From contig JANXAL010000140.1 of NCBI GenBank assembly GCA_025062325.1, positions 1-64,000 on the forward strand: DNA of 64,000 bases, written 5' to 3'. This document shows positions 33,098-42,714 of the stretch, in pieces (the stretch's first letter is position 1; every line of letters starts with the position of its first letter). Position numbers and translations under genes: made by a program. The notes beneath the pieces are model-generated. The model saw only the letters and a list, made by a program, of their open reading frames with translations. It made no database searches and was not told the DNA's origin. The stretch is from Roseiflexus sp. Its GTDB lineage: Bacteria; Chloroflexota; Chloroflexia; Chloroflexales; Roseiflexaceae.

Positions 33098-34615
33098 GTG
33101 CGTGCGCTTGTAAGCGTTTCCGACAAGCGCGGCATCGAAGCGTTTGCTGCCGGTCTCGTCGAACTTGGCTTTGAGATCATCGCAACCGGCAATACGGCGC
33201 GAACGCTTGCCGCAGTCGGCATTCCGGTTCGATCGGTCAGCGATGTTACCGGTTTTCCCGAAATCCTCGATGGGCGGGTGAAAACGCTCCATCCTGCAAT
33301 CCACGCTGGCATTCTGGCGCGCCGCGATAATCCAGACCATATGGCGGCGCTCGATGTCCACGGCATTGCACCTATCGATCTCGTCGTTGTCAACCTCTAT
33401 CCCTTCAGTGAAACAATTGCCCGCCCCGATGTCACCCTGGCGGAAGCGATTGAACAGATCGACATTGGTGGTCCTGCGATGGTTCGCGCTGCCGCCAAAA
33501 ACCATGAATCGGTGCTGGTGGTGGTCAGCCCTGACGACTACGACGCTGTGTTGACGGCACTGCGCACCGAGGCGGTGACGCCTGATCTGCGGCGGCGCCT
33601 GGCGGCGCGCGCGTTCGCGCACACTGCTGCGTATGATGCCGCTATTGCCAGGTATCTCTCCGACGAACTCTTCCCGGAGACGCTGCCGCTGGCATTCCGC
33701 AAGGCGCAGGATTTGCGCTATGGCGAGAACCCGCATCAGCGCGCGGCGCTCTATGGTGATTTCCACACGTTCTTTGAGCAACTGCACGGGCGCGAGTTGT
33801 CATACGTTAATATCCTCGATATTGCTGCGGTCCAGTCGCTGATCGAGGAATTCGATCCGGCAGAAGGCGCAGCGCTGGCGATTGTTAAGCACACGAATCC
33901 ATGCGGCGTCGGGGTTGGCGCCACACCGCTCGAAGCATGGAAGAAAGCATTCGCCACCGACCGGGAAGCGCCGTTCGGCGGCATCATCGCCGTGAATCAG
34001 ACGCTCGATCTGCCGCTGGCACAGGCGATTGATGAGATTTTCTCCGAGATAATCGTCGCACCTGCTTTCGCCGATGATGCGCTGGCATTGCTGCGTAAGA
34101 AGAAGAACCGCCGCCTGATGCGCGTCCTGCGCCCTGTCGGTCAGGCGCGCGGGCTGGCGTATCACAGCGTGCCCGGTGGCATCCTGGCGCAGGAGCCGGA
34201 TGTTGCACCGCTTGATGAGGAGCCGTTCGAGGTTGTGACGCAACGCGCGCCGACAGACGCCGAGCGCGCTGCGTTGCGGTTCGCCTGGCGCGTCGTGAAG
34301 CACGTCAAGTCGAACGCGATCGTGTTTGCCGCCGCTGATCGCACCCTGGGCATTGGCGCCGGGCAGATGAGCCGCGTTGATAGCACGCGGGTGGCGGTGT
34401 GGAAGGCGCAGAACGCTGGTCTCTCGCTCGCCGGGTCGGTCATCGCCAGCGATGCGCTGCTCCCGTTCCCCGACAGCGTTGAGATTGCGGCAGCGGCTGG
34501 GGCGACAGCAGTCATTCAGCCTGGCGGGTCGGTGCGGGATGAAGAGGTGATTGCCGCTGCCAATCGGCACGGCATGGCCATGGTATTTACCGGCAGACGA
34601 CACTTCTTGCACTAG
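33098..34615 (+). CDS. purH: Bifunctional AICAR transformylase/IMP cyclohydrolase
   Basis: 505 residues, full length. It carries out the last two steps of IMP synthesis in the cytosol. The N-terminal IMP cyclohydrolase domain (1-190) starts [16 protein letters not shown] and has [19 protein letters not shown]. The transformylase part has [27 protein letters not shown] and the catalytic Lys-His environment, ending in the [28 protein letters not shown]-type tail. Start GTG at 33098 follows GGAGG. It stands alone from other pur genes, with hisIE about 110 bases downstream. The two pathways share the intermediate AICAR, which may explain the neighbourhood. Confidence 0.95.
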   Translation: MRALVSVSDKRGIEAFAAGLVELGFEIIATGNTARTLAAVGIPVRSVSDVTGFPEILDGRVKTLHPAIHAGILARRDNPDHMAALDVHGIAPIDLVVVNLYPFSETIARPDVTLAEAIEQIDIGGPAMVRAAAKNHESVLVVVSPDDYDAVLTALRTEAVTPDLRRRLAARAFAHTAAYDAAIARYLSDELFPETLPLAFRKAQDLRYGENPHQRAALYGDFHTFFEQLHGRELSYVNILDIAAVQSLIEEFDPAEGAALAIVKHTNPCGVGVGATPLEAWKKAFATDREAPFGGIIAVNQTLDLPLAQAIDEIFSEIIVAPAFADDALALLRKKKNRRLMRVLRPVGQARGLAYHSVPGGILAQEPDVAPLDEEPFEVVTQRAPTDAERAALRFAWRVVKHVKSNAIVFAAADRTLGIGAGQMSRVDSTRVAVWKAQNAGLSLAGSVIASDALLPFPDSVEIAAAAGATAVIQPGGSVRDEEVIAAANRHGMAMVFTGRRHFLH

Positions 34616-34722
34616 GTCGATGCAGATATGCACGTTCCACCCCTCAACTGTCTTGCGACAGGCGTCGGCTTCAACGGATCAACGCCTGTCGCACAAGGCA
34701 ACGGTTGCGCGAAAGAGCGGAG

Positions 34723-35349
34723 ATGGACATCGTCCGTATGCAATTCAACGAAGCAGGCCTGATTCCGGCTATCGTTCAGCATGCGCGAAGCGGCGAAGTG
34801 CTGATGCTGGGATATATGAACGAGGAGGCGTTGCAGCAGACGCTGGCGTCGGGCTTGGTGACGTTCTGGAGCCGGAGCCGACAGGCGCTCTGGCGCAAGG
34901 GCGAAACCTCCGGCAACGTGCTGCGTCTGGTCGAAATCCGGCAGGATTGCGACGGCGATGCGCTGCTGGTGCTGGCGGAACCTGCTGGACCTACGTGCCA
35001 TGCCGGTCGTGTGAGTTGCTTTCATCGCACCCTCGATGGTCATCTGACCGAGACACGCACGCCAGCCTCCGTTATCCTCACTGACCTCGCCGATGTTGTC
35101 GCACAGCGTGCATCCGCTCCGAAAGAGGGTTCGTATACTACGAAGTTGCTTACCGGAGGCGTTGACCGGATTGGCAAGAAAATCGGCGAAGAAGCGGCGG
35201 AAGTGATTATCGCAGCGAAAAATGGAGCACTCTCTGAGATTGCCTGGGAAGTCGCCGATCTGATGTATCACGTGCTGGTGCTGCTGCAAAACCGAGGTAT
35301 GACTCTTGAGGATGTCTGGAATGAACTGCGCCGACGTTACGGTGGGTAA
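34723..35349 (+). CDS. hisIE: Bifunctional phosphoribosyl-AMP cyclohydrolase/phosphoribosyl-ATP pyrophosphatase
   Basis: 208 residues. The HisI half (1-110) shows [20 protein letters not shown], the Mg/Zn-binding [10 protein letters not shown] and the [13 protein letters not shown] metal cluster. The HisE half (about 120-208) shows [35 protein letters not shown] and [12 protein letters not shown]. It catalyses the second and third steps of histidine synthesis. I chose ATG at 34723; a TTG at 34705 would add six residues and has AAGG upstream. The stop is two bases before a histidine kinase gene, so they are coupled. Confidence 0.93.
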   Translation: MDIVRMQFNEAGLIPAIVQHARSGEVLMLGYMNEEALQQTLASGLVTFWSRSRQALWRKGETSGNVLRLVEIRQDCDGDALLVLAEPAGPTCHAGRVSCFHRTLDGHLTETRTPASVILTDLADVVAQRASAPKEGSYTTKLLTGGVDRIGKKIGEEAAEVIIAAKNGALSEIAWEVADLMYHVLVLLQNRGMTLEDVWNELRRRYGG

Positions 35350-35351
35350 AT

Positions 35352-36632
35352 ATGACGCAGCGAGATTTAAGAGGGTTTGCATTCTCCGAACAGCGTGCGG
35401 GTTTGTCCAACGGGCACAGTGAAGGCATCGTATTGCCGCAGCATGCCGGGCACCTGGCATGGGTCGCGCAGACCGGGTTGGCGCTGACACAGTGTCGCAC
35501 GGCTAGCGATGCACTGGATGTGTTCGCGGCGCGGCTCGGTGCAGCGCCGTTTTTGTTGCGCGGCTATGTGATTCTGGCCGAAGACGACATGTGGCGCGTT
35601 AGGCGAGTTGTATCGTTTGGAAAAGCGCCAGCATTGCCGGTTGCGCTGTCGCTGTCCGACGGTCTCTGCGGTGCAGCCATTGCTCGAAAGTGCGTGATTT
35701 CGTCCTCGACAGACGGGGTTCCGCTCTCGTCCTGGGAACGGAGTTTGGCAACCAATGCTTCGCTTATCTGCACACCATTTACAGGCGACGCGGCGAATGG
35801 CGTTATCATTGCAGCCCTTCCCGACAGCGCAGACGACGATGCTGAGATCGGCGCCTGTTTGCGAGCGGCTGCCGCACTTCTCAGCGCCACGCTCAATCGT
35901 GCTGCTGAATGCGAGGCGCAATTGCAGCAGCGGATGCAGCAGCTCGATCAGGCGCATACTGAGCGCCTGGCGCTGGTAGGCCGCCTGACGGCAGCGCTGG
36001 CTCACGAGATCAATAATCCACTCCAGGCGATTGCCAATACCCTCTATCTGTTGCAGCACCGTCCGCTGAGTAATGACAAACGTCAGCGGTATCTGGGAAT
36101 GGCACAGCAAGAAACAGAGCGCGTCATTATCAGCGTGCGGCGCCTGCTCGATCTCTACCGTTCGTCGGGGCAAGGGAAGCGACCGGTTGCCCTGCACCGG
36201 ATTCTCGATCAGGCGCTGCAGCAGGCCGACGACCTTCTGCGAGAACGAGCCATTGATCTGCAGCGCGAATTCACATCCGACGATCCGCGCGTGTCGGGGT
36301 TTGCCGGTCATCTGCGCTACGCGTGTTACAACCTAATCCTCAACGCTGTTTATGCCATGCCCCGCGGGGGACGGTTGACAGTTCGCACATACCGGCAGTT
36401 CGATGGCGCAATGCATCAAGCCGTGGTAGAGTTTGCCGATACCGGCGTTTCCGTCGATGATGCCGATCTGCATCGGCTGTTTGAACCGGATGGACCGGTC
36501 CGTGGCGAGGCGAACGGTATTGAATTGCCGTTGAGTTATAGCATCGTTGAGCAACACAACGGCACGCTGACTGCTCATCGAAGCGGAGACGAAATGGTAT
36601 TCCGCATGACCCTTCCTGCCATCGTCCCCTAA
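35352..36632 (+). CDS. Cytoplasmic sensor histidine kinase, NtrB-like core
   Basis: 426 residues without membrane segments. A GAF-like N-terminal domain spans about 30-190. HisKA carries the phospho-His in LTAALAHEINNPLQAI (about 213-228), the NtrB/PhoR-like HEINNPLQ type. The ATPase is degenerate: the N box is NLILNAVYAM and G1 is DTGVSVDD rather than DxGxG. G2 is weak (EANGIELPLSYSIVEQHNG). Reduced ATP binding is therefore possible. It begins two bases after the hisIE stop, an unusual coupling between amino-acid synthesis and signalling. No response regulator is adjacent. Start ATG at 35352. Confidence 0.8.
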   Translation: MTQRDLRGFAFSEQRAGLSNGHSEGIVLPQHAGHLAWVAQTGLALTQCRTASDALDVFAARLGAAPFLLRGYVILAEDDMWRVRRVVSFGKAPALPVALSLSDGLCGAAIARKCVISSSTDGVPLSSWERSLATNASLICTPFTGDAANGVIIAALPDSADDDAEIGACLRAAAALLSATLNRAAECEAQLQQRMQQLDQAHTERLALVGRLTAALAHEINNPLQAIANTLYLLQHRPLSNDKRQRYLGMAQQETERVIISVRRLLDLYRSSGQGKRPVALHRILDQALQQADDLLRERAIDLQREFTSDDPRVSGFAGHLRYACYNLILNAVYAMPRGGRLTVRTYRQFDGAMHQAVVEFADTGVSVDDADLHRLFEPDGPVRGEANGIELPLSYSIVEQHNGTLTAHRSGDEMVFRMTLPAIVP

Positions 36633-36659
36633 TTCTCAATCCTGACTCACATCGAACGC

Positions 36660-36962
36660 TTATCTCCTAATCGAAAACCAGCGCCATCCGCTGCGGAGCG
36701 CTTGAAGTATCACGAGCAGCAGCGTCGAACCAAGAATAGTGTACAGCAGACTCAGACGAATGTTGCCGACACGAATCTCAGTAATCGGCGGCAGACCGAT
36801 CATTCCGGCGATCCACCCGCCAATAAATGCACCGATGATGCCAACGATGATCGACACAAGCATCACGTGCAACCCCGGCGGGCTGAAACCGACGATCAAC
36901 TCAGCGAACGCACCGCAGATTCCCACAATGACCAGCAAGATCAGCAATTCTAGCGGATCCAT
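36660..36962 (-). CDS. GlsB/YeaQ/YmgE-family stress-response membrane protein
   Basis: 100 residues with three hydrophobic segments: LELLILLVIVGICGAFAELI, VMLVSIIVGIIGAFIGGWIA and LLYTILGSTLLLVILQALRS. The GIIGAFIGGWIAGMIG motif is typical of the transglycosylase-associated family. The exact role is unknown; members are induced by stress. The ATG at 36962 follows GGGGAGGG. The frame is open for 60 codons more upstream, but that part overlaps another gene's flank and has no membrane or family features. Confidence 0.85.
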   Translation of the reverse strand: MDPLELLILLVIVGICGAFAELIVGFSPPGLHVMLVSIIVGIIGAFIGGWIAGMIGLPPITEIRVGNIRLSLLYTILGSTLLLVILQALRSGWRWFSIRR

Positions 36963-37081
36963 TGAACCCTCCCCACTGAGAACCAAGAACTGAGAATCAA
37001 GAACGCAGCATCGCTCGAAAAAGCTGGCGCGAAGATGCAAAGCCTCGCAACTCGTACGATGCGCTTTTGCTTCCTCGCGCC

Positions 37082-37399
37082 TCAGAGACCGCCTTCCTGA
37101 GAAACCCTCGCCGCATCCGGCGAGCGATTTCCGACGCATTTCCACATAAGCGCCGTGATGAGCGGCAGCACGAGCAGCAGCACGAGCGTGGCAAACTCGA
37201 GCGTTGCGCCATACTGGGGTTGTCCTGCGTCGAGCGCCCGCAGCGGTGCAATAATCGGTTGTGTAACCGCGTACACCACCTGAACTACTGGATTGTCAGG
37301 ACGAGCGGCGAAGAGACGCAGGACGAATCGCGCAACTAGCGCTCCTTCCGCTCCTCCCAACGCAATGGTTGCCGCCATTAGAAGGCGATGTCGTTGCAT
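37082..37399 (-). CDS. YggT-family membrane protein
   Basis: 105 residues with two membrane segments. The family signature appears as VARFVLRLFAARPDNPVVQV then AVTQPIIAPLRALD, matching the usual (RLxxxNP.N.....TxPxLxPxR) pattern. YggT proteins are often encoded near cell-division genes and may help in membrane organisation or ion homeostasis. Here the neighbour is murA about 80 bases downstream. The final residues (ARVSQEGGL) are encoded by a copy of a dispersed CTGAGAAACCCTC-type repeat, so the C-terminus may have been altered by repeat insertion. Confidence 0.75.
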   Translation of the reverse strand: MQRHRLLMAATIALGGAEGALVARFVLRLFAARPDNPVVQVVYAVTQPIIAPLRALDAGQPQYGATLEFATLVLLLVLPLITALMWKCVGNRSPDAARVSQEGGL

Positions 37400-37480
37400 G
37401 GGACGTGATGAGAAATATCCTCAACAATCAATACCTCTTTGCGTCTTCGCGTCTTGGCGTCGGCTTTTCTGAGAACCCTT

Positions 37481-38773
37481 CTAGCGCGCGCGTTCGATAT
37501 GCGCGCCCAGGGAGCGCAGGCGCTCATCGATCCGTTCATAGCCGCGATCGATCTGACCAATGTTATAGATGACGCTTCGCCCCTGAGCGCACAGCGCCGC
37601 CAGCAGCAGCGCCATGCCCGCCCGAATATCAGGGCTTGGCAATCCGTCGGGCTCGCCGTACAACTGGCTCGGACCGACGACCACAACGCGGTGGGGATCG
37701 CACAATATAATCCGCGCCCCCATGCCGATCAGCCGGTCCACGAAAAAGAGGCGACTTTCAAACATTTTTTCCCAGATTAGGATCGTGCCGCGCGCCTGCG
37801 TTGCCACCACGATCGCAATACTAATCAGGTCAGGATTAAAGCCAGGCCAGGGAGATGAGTCAATCTTTGGAATCGCGTCGTGCACATCATTGCGGACGCA
37901 CAGTTCCTGCTCGGCAGGCACGACAATATCGTCCCCTTCATCGCGCCAGGTGACACCCAACCGTCCGAATGCGATGCGCGTCATGCGGTGTTCAGACGGG
38001 CGCGCGCCAATGATGCGCAGCGCGCTGCGGGTCACTGCTGCCAAGCCAATGAATGACGCCACTTCCATAAAGTCGGGACCGATCGTGTACTCGCCGCCGC
38101 CGAGCGACGACACGCCCTGAATGAACAGGCGATTCGTGCCGATCCCTTCGATACGCGCCCCCAAGCGGTTGAGAAAATGGCAGAGGTCCTGGACGTGCGG
38201 TTCTGAGGCAGCGTTGCTGATAATGGTCTCGCCTTCAGCAAGCACGGCGGCCATAATCGCCTGTTCGGTGCCGGTGACGCTCATTTCATCGAGAAAGATA
38301 TCGGCGCCGCGCAGCCGTTCGGCGCGCAGGATATACGCGGTTGGCGTGACTTCGACCGCCGCGCCCAGATCGCGGAGCGCGTTGAGGTGGGTGTCAAGCC
38401 GTCGTCGCCCAATCATATCGCCGCCAGGACGGGGGATGGTTACGTATCCCCGGCGCGCAAGCAACGGCCCGGCGAGTAACACTGAGGCGCGGATCTTGCG
38501 CGCCAGCGTGGGATCGGGTTCTGCTGCGCCAACGGTATCGGCCCGTACAGCCCAGCTATGCGAGCCGCGACGTTCGACACGCGCGCCGAGTCGCTCCAGC
38601 AAGCCAATCATGGTGGCAACATCACCAATCTGCGGAATGTTGTGCAGAACGACTTCGCTGTTGGTCAACAGGGTCGCAGCGAGCAACGGGAGTGCAGCAT
38701 TCTTATTGCCAGACGGTCGAATGCTGCCGCTGAGACGGTGACCGCCTTCGATGATGAAACGTTCCACAGTCAA
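37481..38773 (-). CDS. murA: UDP-N-acetylglucosamine 1-carboxyvinyltransferase with Cys-to-Asp active site
   Basis: 430 residues, full length. It transfers enolpyruvate to UDP-GlcNAc in the first committed step of peptidoglycan synthesis. The substrate-binding Lys is in SGNKNAALP (Lys24). The catalytic loop reads [15 protein letters not shown], so the usual Cys (Cys115 in E. coli) is Asp119. This exchange is known from Mycobacterium, Chlamydia and Borrelia, where MurA stays active but fosfomycin cannot bind covalently. Start is TTG at 38773 with GGAGGAG upstream, overlapping the stop of the upstream DUF697 gene by TTGA. Confidence 0.95.
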   Translation of the reverse strand: MTVERFIIEGGHRLSGSIRPSGNKNAALPLLAATLLTNSEVVLHNIPQIGDVATMIGLLERLGARVERRGSHSWAVRADTVGAAEPDPTLARKIRASVLLAGPLLARRGYVTIPRPGGDMIGRRRLDTHLNALRDLGAAVEVTPTAYILRAERLRGADIFLDEMSVTGTEQAIMAAVLAEGETIISNAASEPHVQDLCHFLNRLGARIEGIGTNRLFIQGVSSLGGGEYTIGPDFMEVASFIGLAAVTRSALRIIGARPSEHRMTRIAFGRLGVTWRDEGDDIVVPAEQELCVRNDVHDAIPKIDSSPWPGFNPDLISIAIVVATQARGTILIWEKMFESRLFFVDRLIGMGARIILCDPHRVVVVGPSQLYGEPDGLPSPDIRAGMALLLAALCAQGRSVIYNIGQIDRGYERIDERLRSLGAHIERAR

Positions 38774-39936
38774 TACTCCTCCGGCAGTGGCTCAGGACTG
38801 TCTGCTCCTGGCGCCGGACGCAGGCGCGTCGGCAGGCGATTGCGCATACGCCGCAGCGCGTGATGACTCTGTTGCCGAATCCTGTCGCCAAGCGAGTTGA
38901 GACGACTTGCTGCTTCTTTGACAGCGTGGCCTGTCGCTTCCCGGGTCATCTGCGCCTGCCCAATCACCTCGCGGGCCTTTTCCTGACCGAGCGCCTGCGC
39001 TTCGCGGGCAATACGTCGGAGTTCCTCGCGCGGGACCAGTTCGCCTTTTTCGTACCAGCGCCAGGCTACCACGCCTGTCGCATAGGTGCCAGCGTAGGCG
39101 ATGCCGACTTTTGGCACGATCCCCCAGACCGGCGCCAGACCCGCCAATGTGCGGGCAATTTCACGCCAGACGAAAGCCCCGCCAACAACAGGCATCACTT
39201 CAGCGATACGCTGGCGAAAGTCAAGCGGCGCGCCATACGCCAGCGCCAGTCGGTAGACCATGATCGCCTGATTTTTAGTGAGCACCAGAATATCAGCCAC
39301 AGCAAACGGCATACTCAGGATCGGGATTTGTTCGGGCAGACTCGATGCTAGCGCATACGTGGCATTCGTCATCGAGGTGGTGTCAATTAGGCGACGGGCA
39401 TAGACGGCGCGAACGCCCGGCAACCGCCGAGCAGCAGCGAGATGATGCGTTGCCGGCAACTGTTCGAGCAGACCCTCGGCGAAACGTTGCGTAGCATCGG
39501 CGTGATTGATGTCCGGGATCGTCACTGCGCGTGCAGCGGCAGATGCCGGAAGCGGCGCGCTTCCTGGCGCGAGGCGCGTTCCAAAGAGAAGGATCAGCAG
39601 GGTGGGGCGTGGCAGGCGATCAATCCGCGCCAGCGCGGTTGCCTCTCGGTCTGTCAACCCAACCCGGCTATCAACTGCCAGGATCAATGCATCGGCAGCG
39701 CTCAGGCGATCAGGGAAACGGGCGGCATCGTATAACGAAAGGAGCGTCAAGGGAGCGACGCCGGTCTGCACATAGCGGTTGGGACCGCGGTGCGCCAGCG
39801 TATCGATTGCCTTCAACGCCGCATCATGTCCGACAGCGACGATGCTGAGCGGCTGTTCCGCCTCGTTCTGGATCGCACCAATATCGATCTCGCGTAGGGT
39901 TGACCACAGATTTCCGAGAGCGCTCCAGCGCGACAT
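38770..39936 (-). CDS. DUF697/YcjF-like membrane-associated protein with a degenerate GTPase-like N-terminus
   Basis: About 388 residues. The N-terminal half resembles a GTPase fold without a P-loop: [19 protein letters not shown], then [20 protein letters not shown] and [13 protein letters not shown]. The C-terminal half matches DUF697, with hydrophobic [20 protein letters not shown] and [20 protein letters not shown]-type segments. A charged, helical tail follows ([20 protein letters not shown]). I chose ATG at 39936, with GGAG eight bases upstream; ATG at 39942 is two codons earlier. Translation is coupled to murA through an overlap, suggesting a cell-envelope role, but the function is unknown. 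Confidence 0.7.
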   Translation of the reverse strand: MSRWSALGNLWSTLREIDIGAIQNEAEQPLSIVAVGHDAALKAIDTLAHRGPNRYVQTGVAPLTLLSLYDAARFPDRLSAADALILAVDSRVGLTDREATALARIDRLPRPTLLILLFGTRLAPGSAPLPASAAARAVTIPDINHADATQRFAEGLLEQLPATHHLAAARRLPGVRAVYARRLIDTTSMTNATYALASSLPEQIPILSMPFAVADILVLTKNQAIMVYRLALAYGAPLDFRQRIAEVMPVVGGAFVWREIARTLAGLAPVWGIVPKVGIAYAGTYATGVVAWRWYEKGELVPREELRRIAREAQALGQEKAREVIGQAQMTREATGHAVKEAASRLNSLGDRIRQQSHHALRRMRNRLPTRLRPAPGADSPEPLPEEY

Positions 39937-39942
39937 GCTCAT

Positions 39943-40331
39943 CTCTCCGGCGCACTACAGCATTTGTCGGGAAGGTTGACGCAAAGGCGCAGAGCTTCGC
40001 AATCACCCTAATCACCTTTGCATCTCTCGCCTTTGCGTCAGCCCTTCTGAGAAACTCTCTTGTCGATCAGCCCTGCCGCCAGGCGCAGACGCGGCCCGGG
40101 CAGCCAACAATTTGCACAACCGCAATCGGCGCCTTTCGATTATAGCACGCAGCGGACAGAGCGTATCTTGATACGTACCGGGCGGATGAGCCAACCGCAA
40201 TAGCGCCGTTCCGTCTGTCTCGAGAAGAGAATTGTCAACGATCATGTGCGTGCAGCGATGGCGACGCATCGCGTTACCTAACGGCAGGCAAGGATGCCCA
40301 CCGTTAGGCAACCTAGCGTGATCTGCCACAG
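39943..40331. other. Intergenic region with dispersed repeat copy and a minus-strand promoter
   Basis: 39970-40060 holds a copy of the repeat family containing TTGACGCAAAGGCGCAGAGC and TTTGCGTCAGCCCTTCTGAG, also seen at 44908-45005. The extended -10 for the DUF697/murA unit is at 40139. A hairpin at 40277-40308 (CCTAACGG with CCGTTAGG) follows the mutase gene and may mark its 3' end, without a T-tract. Confidence 0.5.
40139..40147 (-). promoter_or_regulatory. Extended -10 promoter of the DUF697-murA unit
   Basis: On the minus strand TGC precedes TATAAT (plus ATTATA at 40139-40144). No clear -35. The leader would be about 190 bases. Confidence 0.5.
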
Positions 40332-42005
40332 TCACACTACCACCATCTCGCGATATACTCCGAACACATCGCGCAGCACGTCGCACATTTCGCCGATAGT
40401 GGCATACGCGCGGACGCAGTCGAGGATGGTCGGCATGAGGTTTTCGCGCCCCATCGCTGCCTCGCGTAGCGCTGCCAGGCGTTTTTGCACCAGCGCATTG
40501 TCACGTGTCGCGCGCACGCGATTCAGGCGTTCCAGATGCCGCGCCTCGCCGTGCGGGTCCATCTGGAGGATGGGAATTTCGAGCGGCGTTTTCACCGCAT
40601 ACCGGTTGACCCCGATGATGCCGCGTCGACCAGAGTCGATCTCACGCTGGTAGCGATAGGCGGCATCGGCGATTTCCGACTGGAAGAAACCGCGACGGAT
40701 GGCAGGAATGACGCCGCCAAGCTCTTCGATCCGGCGGAAATAGGCAAGGCACTCCTCTTCCATGCGATTGGTCAGCGCCTCGACGAAATACGAGCCGCCG
40801 AGCGGATCGACAGTATTGGCAACGCCGCTCTCTTCGGCGATGATCTGCTGGGTGCGCAGCGCGATAGTGACGGCTTTTTCAGAGGGAAGCGCCAGCGCTT
40901 CATCCATCGAGTTCGTGTGGAGCGACTGGCACCCGCCGAGAATGGCAGCAAGCGCCTGAATGGTGGTGCGAACGATGTTGTTCTCCGGTTGCTGCGCTGT
41001 GAGCGAGCAGCCAGCCGTCTGCGCGTGGAAGCGCAGCCAGAGCGACCGCGGGTTCTGCGCACCGAATCGTTCGCGCAGTGTGCGCGCCCAGATGCGCCGC
41101 GCCGCACGGTATTTCGCCACTTCTTCGAAGAGATCGTTGTGCGCGTTGAAAAAGAAACTGAACCGCGGCGCGAATTCATCAACGTGCAACCCGCGCTCGA
41201 TGGTCGCCTGTACATATGTTAGTCCGTTGGCGAGAGTGAACGCCAGTTCCTGTACAGCGGTCGCACCCGCTTCACGAATGTGGTAGCCACTGATTGAAAT
41301 CGGGTTCCACTGCGGTACGTAACGCGTCGAAAACTCAATCGTATCCACAACCAGGCGCATCGACGGCTCTGGCGGGAAGATGTACTCATTCTGCGCAATA
41401 TACTCTTTCAGAATATCGTTCTGGAGCGTGCCGCGCAGTTTGTCCCAGGGAATGCCGCGCTTCTCCGCCACAACCAGATACATCGCCCAAATAATCGCGG
41501 CTGGCGAATTGATCGTCATTGATGTGCTGATCTCATCGAGCGGCAGTCCGTCAAGCAGAATCTCCATATCGGCGAGCGACGAGACCGCCACGCCGCACTT
41601 GCCGAACTCGCCAGGCACCAGCGGATCATCGGTGTCGCGTCCGTAGAGCGTCGGCATATCGAACGCGATCGAGAGACCGGTCTGCCCTTGCTCGAGCAGA
41701 TAGCGGAAGCGGGCGTTGGTTTCCTCAGCGCTGCCGAAACCGGCAAACATGCGCATTGTCCAGAGTTTGCCGCGATACCCGGTCGGGTGAATGCCGCGGG
41801 TGAACGGATAGGCGCCTGGAAATCCGATGTCGCGCAGCGGATCGGTTCCCTCTAGGTCGAGCGGAGTGTAGAGACGGTTGATCGGCGCGCCGGAGACGGT
41901 GGTGAAGTCAGCATCGCGCTCGGGGGCGCGCTCAAGCGTCGGGCGCAGCACGGTGCGTTCCCATTCCTGATAGGCTTCACGGAAGGCAGCGAGCGAATCG
42001 GACAT
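40332..42005 (-). CDS. Methylmalonyl-CoA mutase, large (catalytic) subunit without B12 domain
   Basis: 557 residues, covering the TIM-barrel catalytic half only; the cobalamin-binding domain must be a separate protein encoded elsewhere. Key features are [20 protein letters not shown] (Tyr77, matching Tyr89 of the Propionibacterium enzyme), PPEPSMRLV (Arg that binds the substrate carboxylate), and [14 protein letters not shown] (catalytic His). Keeping Tyr, Arg and His supports a carboxylated substrate rather than isobutyryl-CoA. It differs from the usual form in TGY for TMY and [11 protein letters not shown] for LPTxxGYDSD. It would make succinyl-CoA, as in the 3-hydroxypropionate cycle. ATG at 42005 follows AAGGAGGAG. 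Confidence 0.88.
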   Translation of the reverse strand: MSDSLAAFREAYQEWERTVLRPTLERAPERDADFTTVSGAPINRLYTPLDLEGTDPLRDIGFPGAYPFTRGIHPTGYRGKLWTMRMFAGFGSAEETNARFRYLLEQGQTGLSIAFDMPTLYGRDTDDPLVPGEFGKCGVAVSSLADMEILLDGLPLDEISTSMTINSPAAIIWAMYLVVAEKRGIPWDKLRGTLQNDILKEYIAQNEYIFPPEPSMRLVVDTIEFSTRYVPQWNPISISGYHIREAGATAVQELAFTLANGLTYVQATIERGLHVDEFAPRFSFFFNAHNDLFEEVAKYRAARRIWARTLRERFGAQNPRSLWLRFHAQTAGCSLTAQQPENNIVRTTIQALAAILGGCQSLHTNSMDEALALPSEKAVTIALRTQQIIAEESGVANTVDPLGGSYFVEALTNRMEEECLAYFRRIEELGGVIPAIRRGFFQSEIADAAYRYQREIDSGRRGIIGVNRYAVKTPLEIPILQMDPHGEARHLERLNRVRATRDNALVQKRLAALREAAMGRENLMPTILDCVRAYATIGEMCDVLRDVFGVYREMVVV

Positions 42006-42024
42006 CGTTGTCTCCTCCTTCACA

Positions 42025-42054
42025 TTGACAACAACTTATCAACTATTGTACAGT
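42025..42054 (+). promoter_or_regulatory. Promoter for the 42100 gene
   Basis: TTGACA (42025-42030), an 18-bp spacer and TACAGT (42049-42054), 45 bases before the ATG at 42100. It lies between divergent genes. Confidence 0.6.
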
Positions 42055-42099
42055 ATATCCCTGAAATCCATTTCTCCATCCAGATGGGGAGACGCCGAT

Positions 42100-42714
42100 A
42101 TGCGAATATCACTGCTGCGCGCGCGCCGCTGGCGGATTATCTGGGTCATTCCTTTTGCTGCCTTGAGCCTTGGGTTGATGGCCAGCGGAGCGATGCCAGC
42201 GACCTACGCCTCACGTCGTGAAGCGGCGCAGCAGGTCTGGAAGGCGCAGGCAATCACCTCGTACCGCATTGTGGTGCGGGCATTCTTCGCTGGTCGCACG
42301 TGCGCGCAGGAGATCGAAGTGCGAGGAACCCGGCAGCATATCCTGCGCGATACGTGCAACTCCTCGTGGCTCTCGTTGCTGACGGTGGATCGGCTGTTCG
42401 AGTTGAGCGCACGCCTCGAAGCTGGACCTGAGTGCTTCCCGTCGAAACAGGAGTGTATCTGCCATCGCGTACGTATTGGCGCTATCGAGTACGATCCCAT
42501 CTACGGTTTCCCGGCGACTATCGGCTGGCGGCGCGAGATGCAACCGAACTGGCAGCATCCCGCGTACTGGAAGCGTCTCTGGGAGAAGCGCGAATTGCCC
42601 AACTGCACCTCGCCAGTGCGCACCCTGCGCCTGGAAGTCGTTTCTCTGACACCGCTGCACGATCATGAGACCCCGCGCTTATATCACGCGTCGTCTGCCG
42701 CAGGCGGCAATTGA
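42100..42714 (+). CDS. Membrane-anchored protein of unknown function (DUF6174-like)
   Basis: 204 residues from ATG 42100, which has GGGAG upstream. One N-terminal hydrophobic segment (WRIIWVIPFAALSLGLMASG) looks like a signal anchor. The exterior part has six Cys, including CFPSKQECICHRVRIG, which could make disulfides, and a pattern (AITSYRIVVRAFFAG, then LFELSARLEAG, then YDPIYGFPATIGW) that resembles the small DUF6174 family of secreted or anchored proteins. That match is from memory of the pattern and uncertain. The 3' end overlaps the next gene by 50 bases, so the two are coupled. Confidence 0.6.
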   Translation: MRISLLRARRWRIIWVIPFAALSLGLMASGAMPATYASRREAAQQVWKAQAITSYRIVVRAFFAGRTCAQEIEVRGTRQHILRDTCNSSWLSLLTVDRLFELSARLEAGPECFPSKQECICHRVRIGAIEYDPIYGFPATIGWRREMQPNWQHPAYWKRLWEKRELPNCTSPVRTLRLEVVSLTPLHDHETPRLYHASSAAGGN

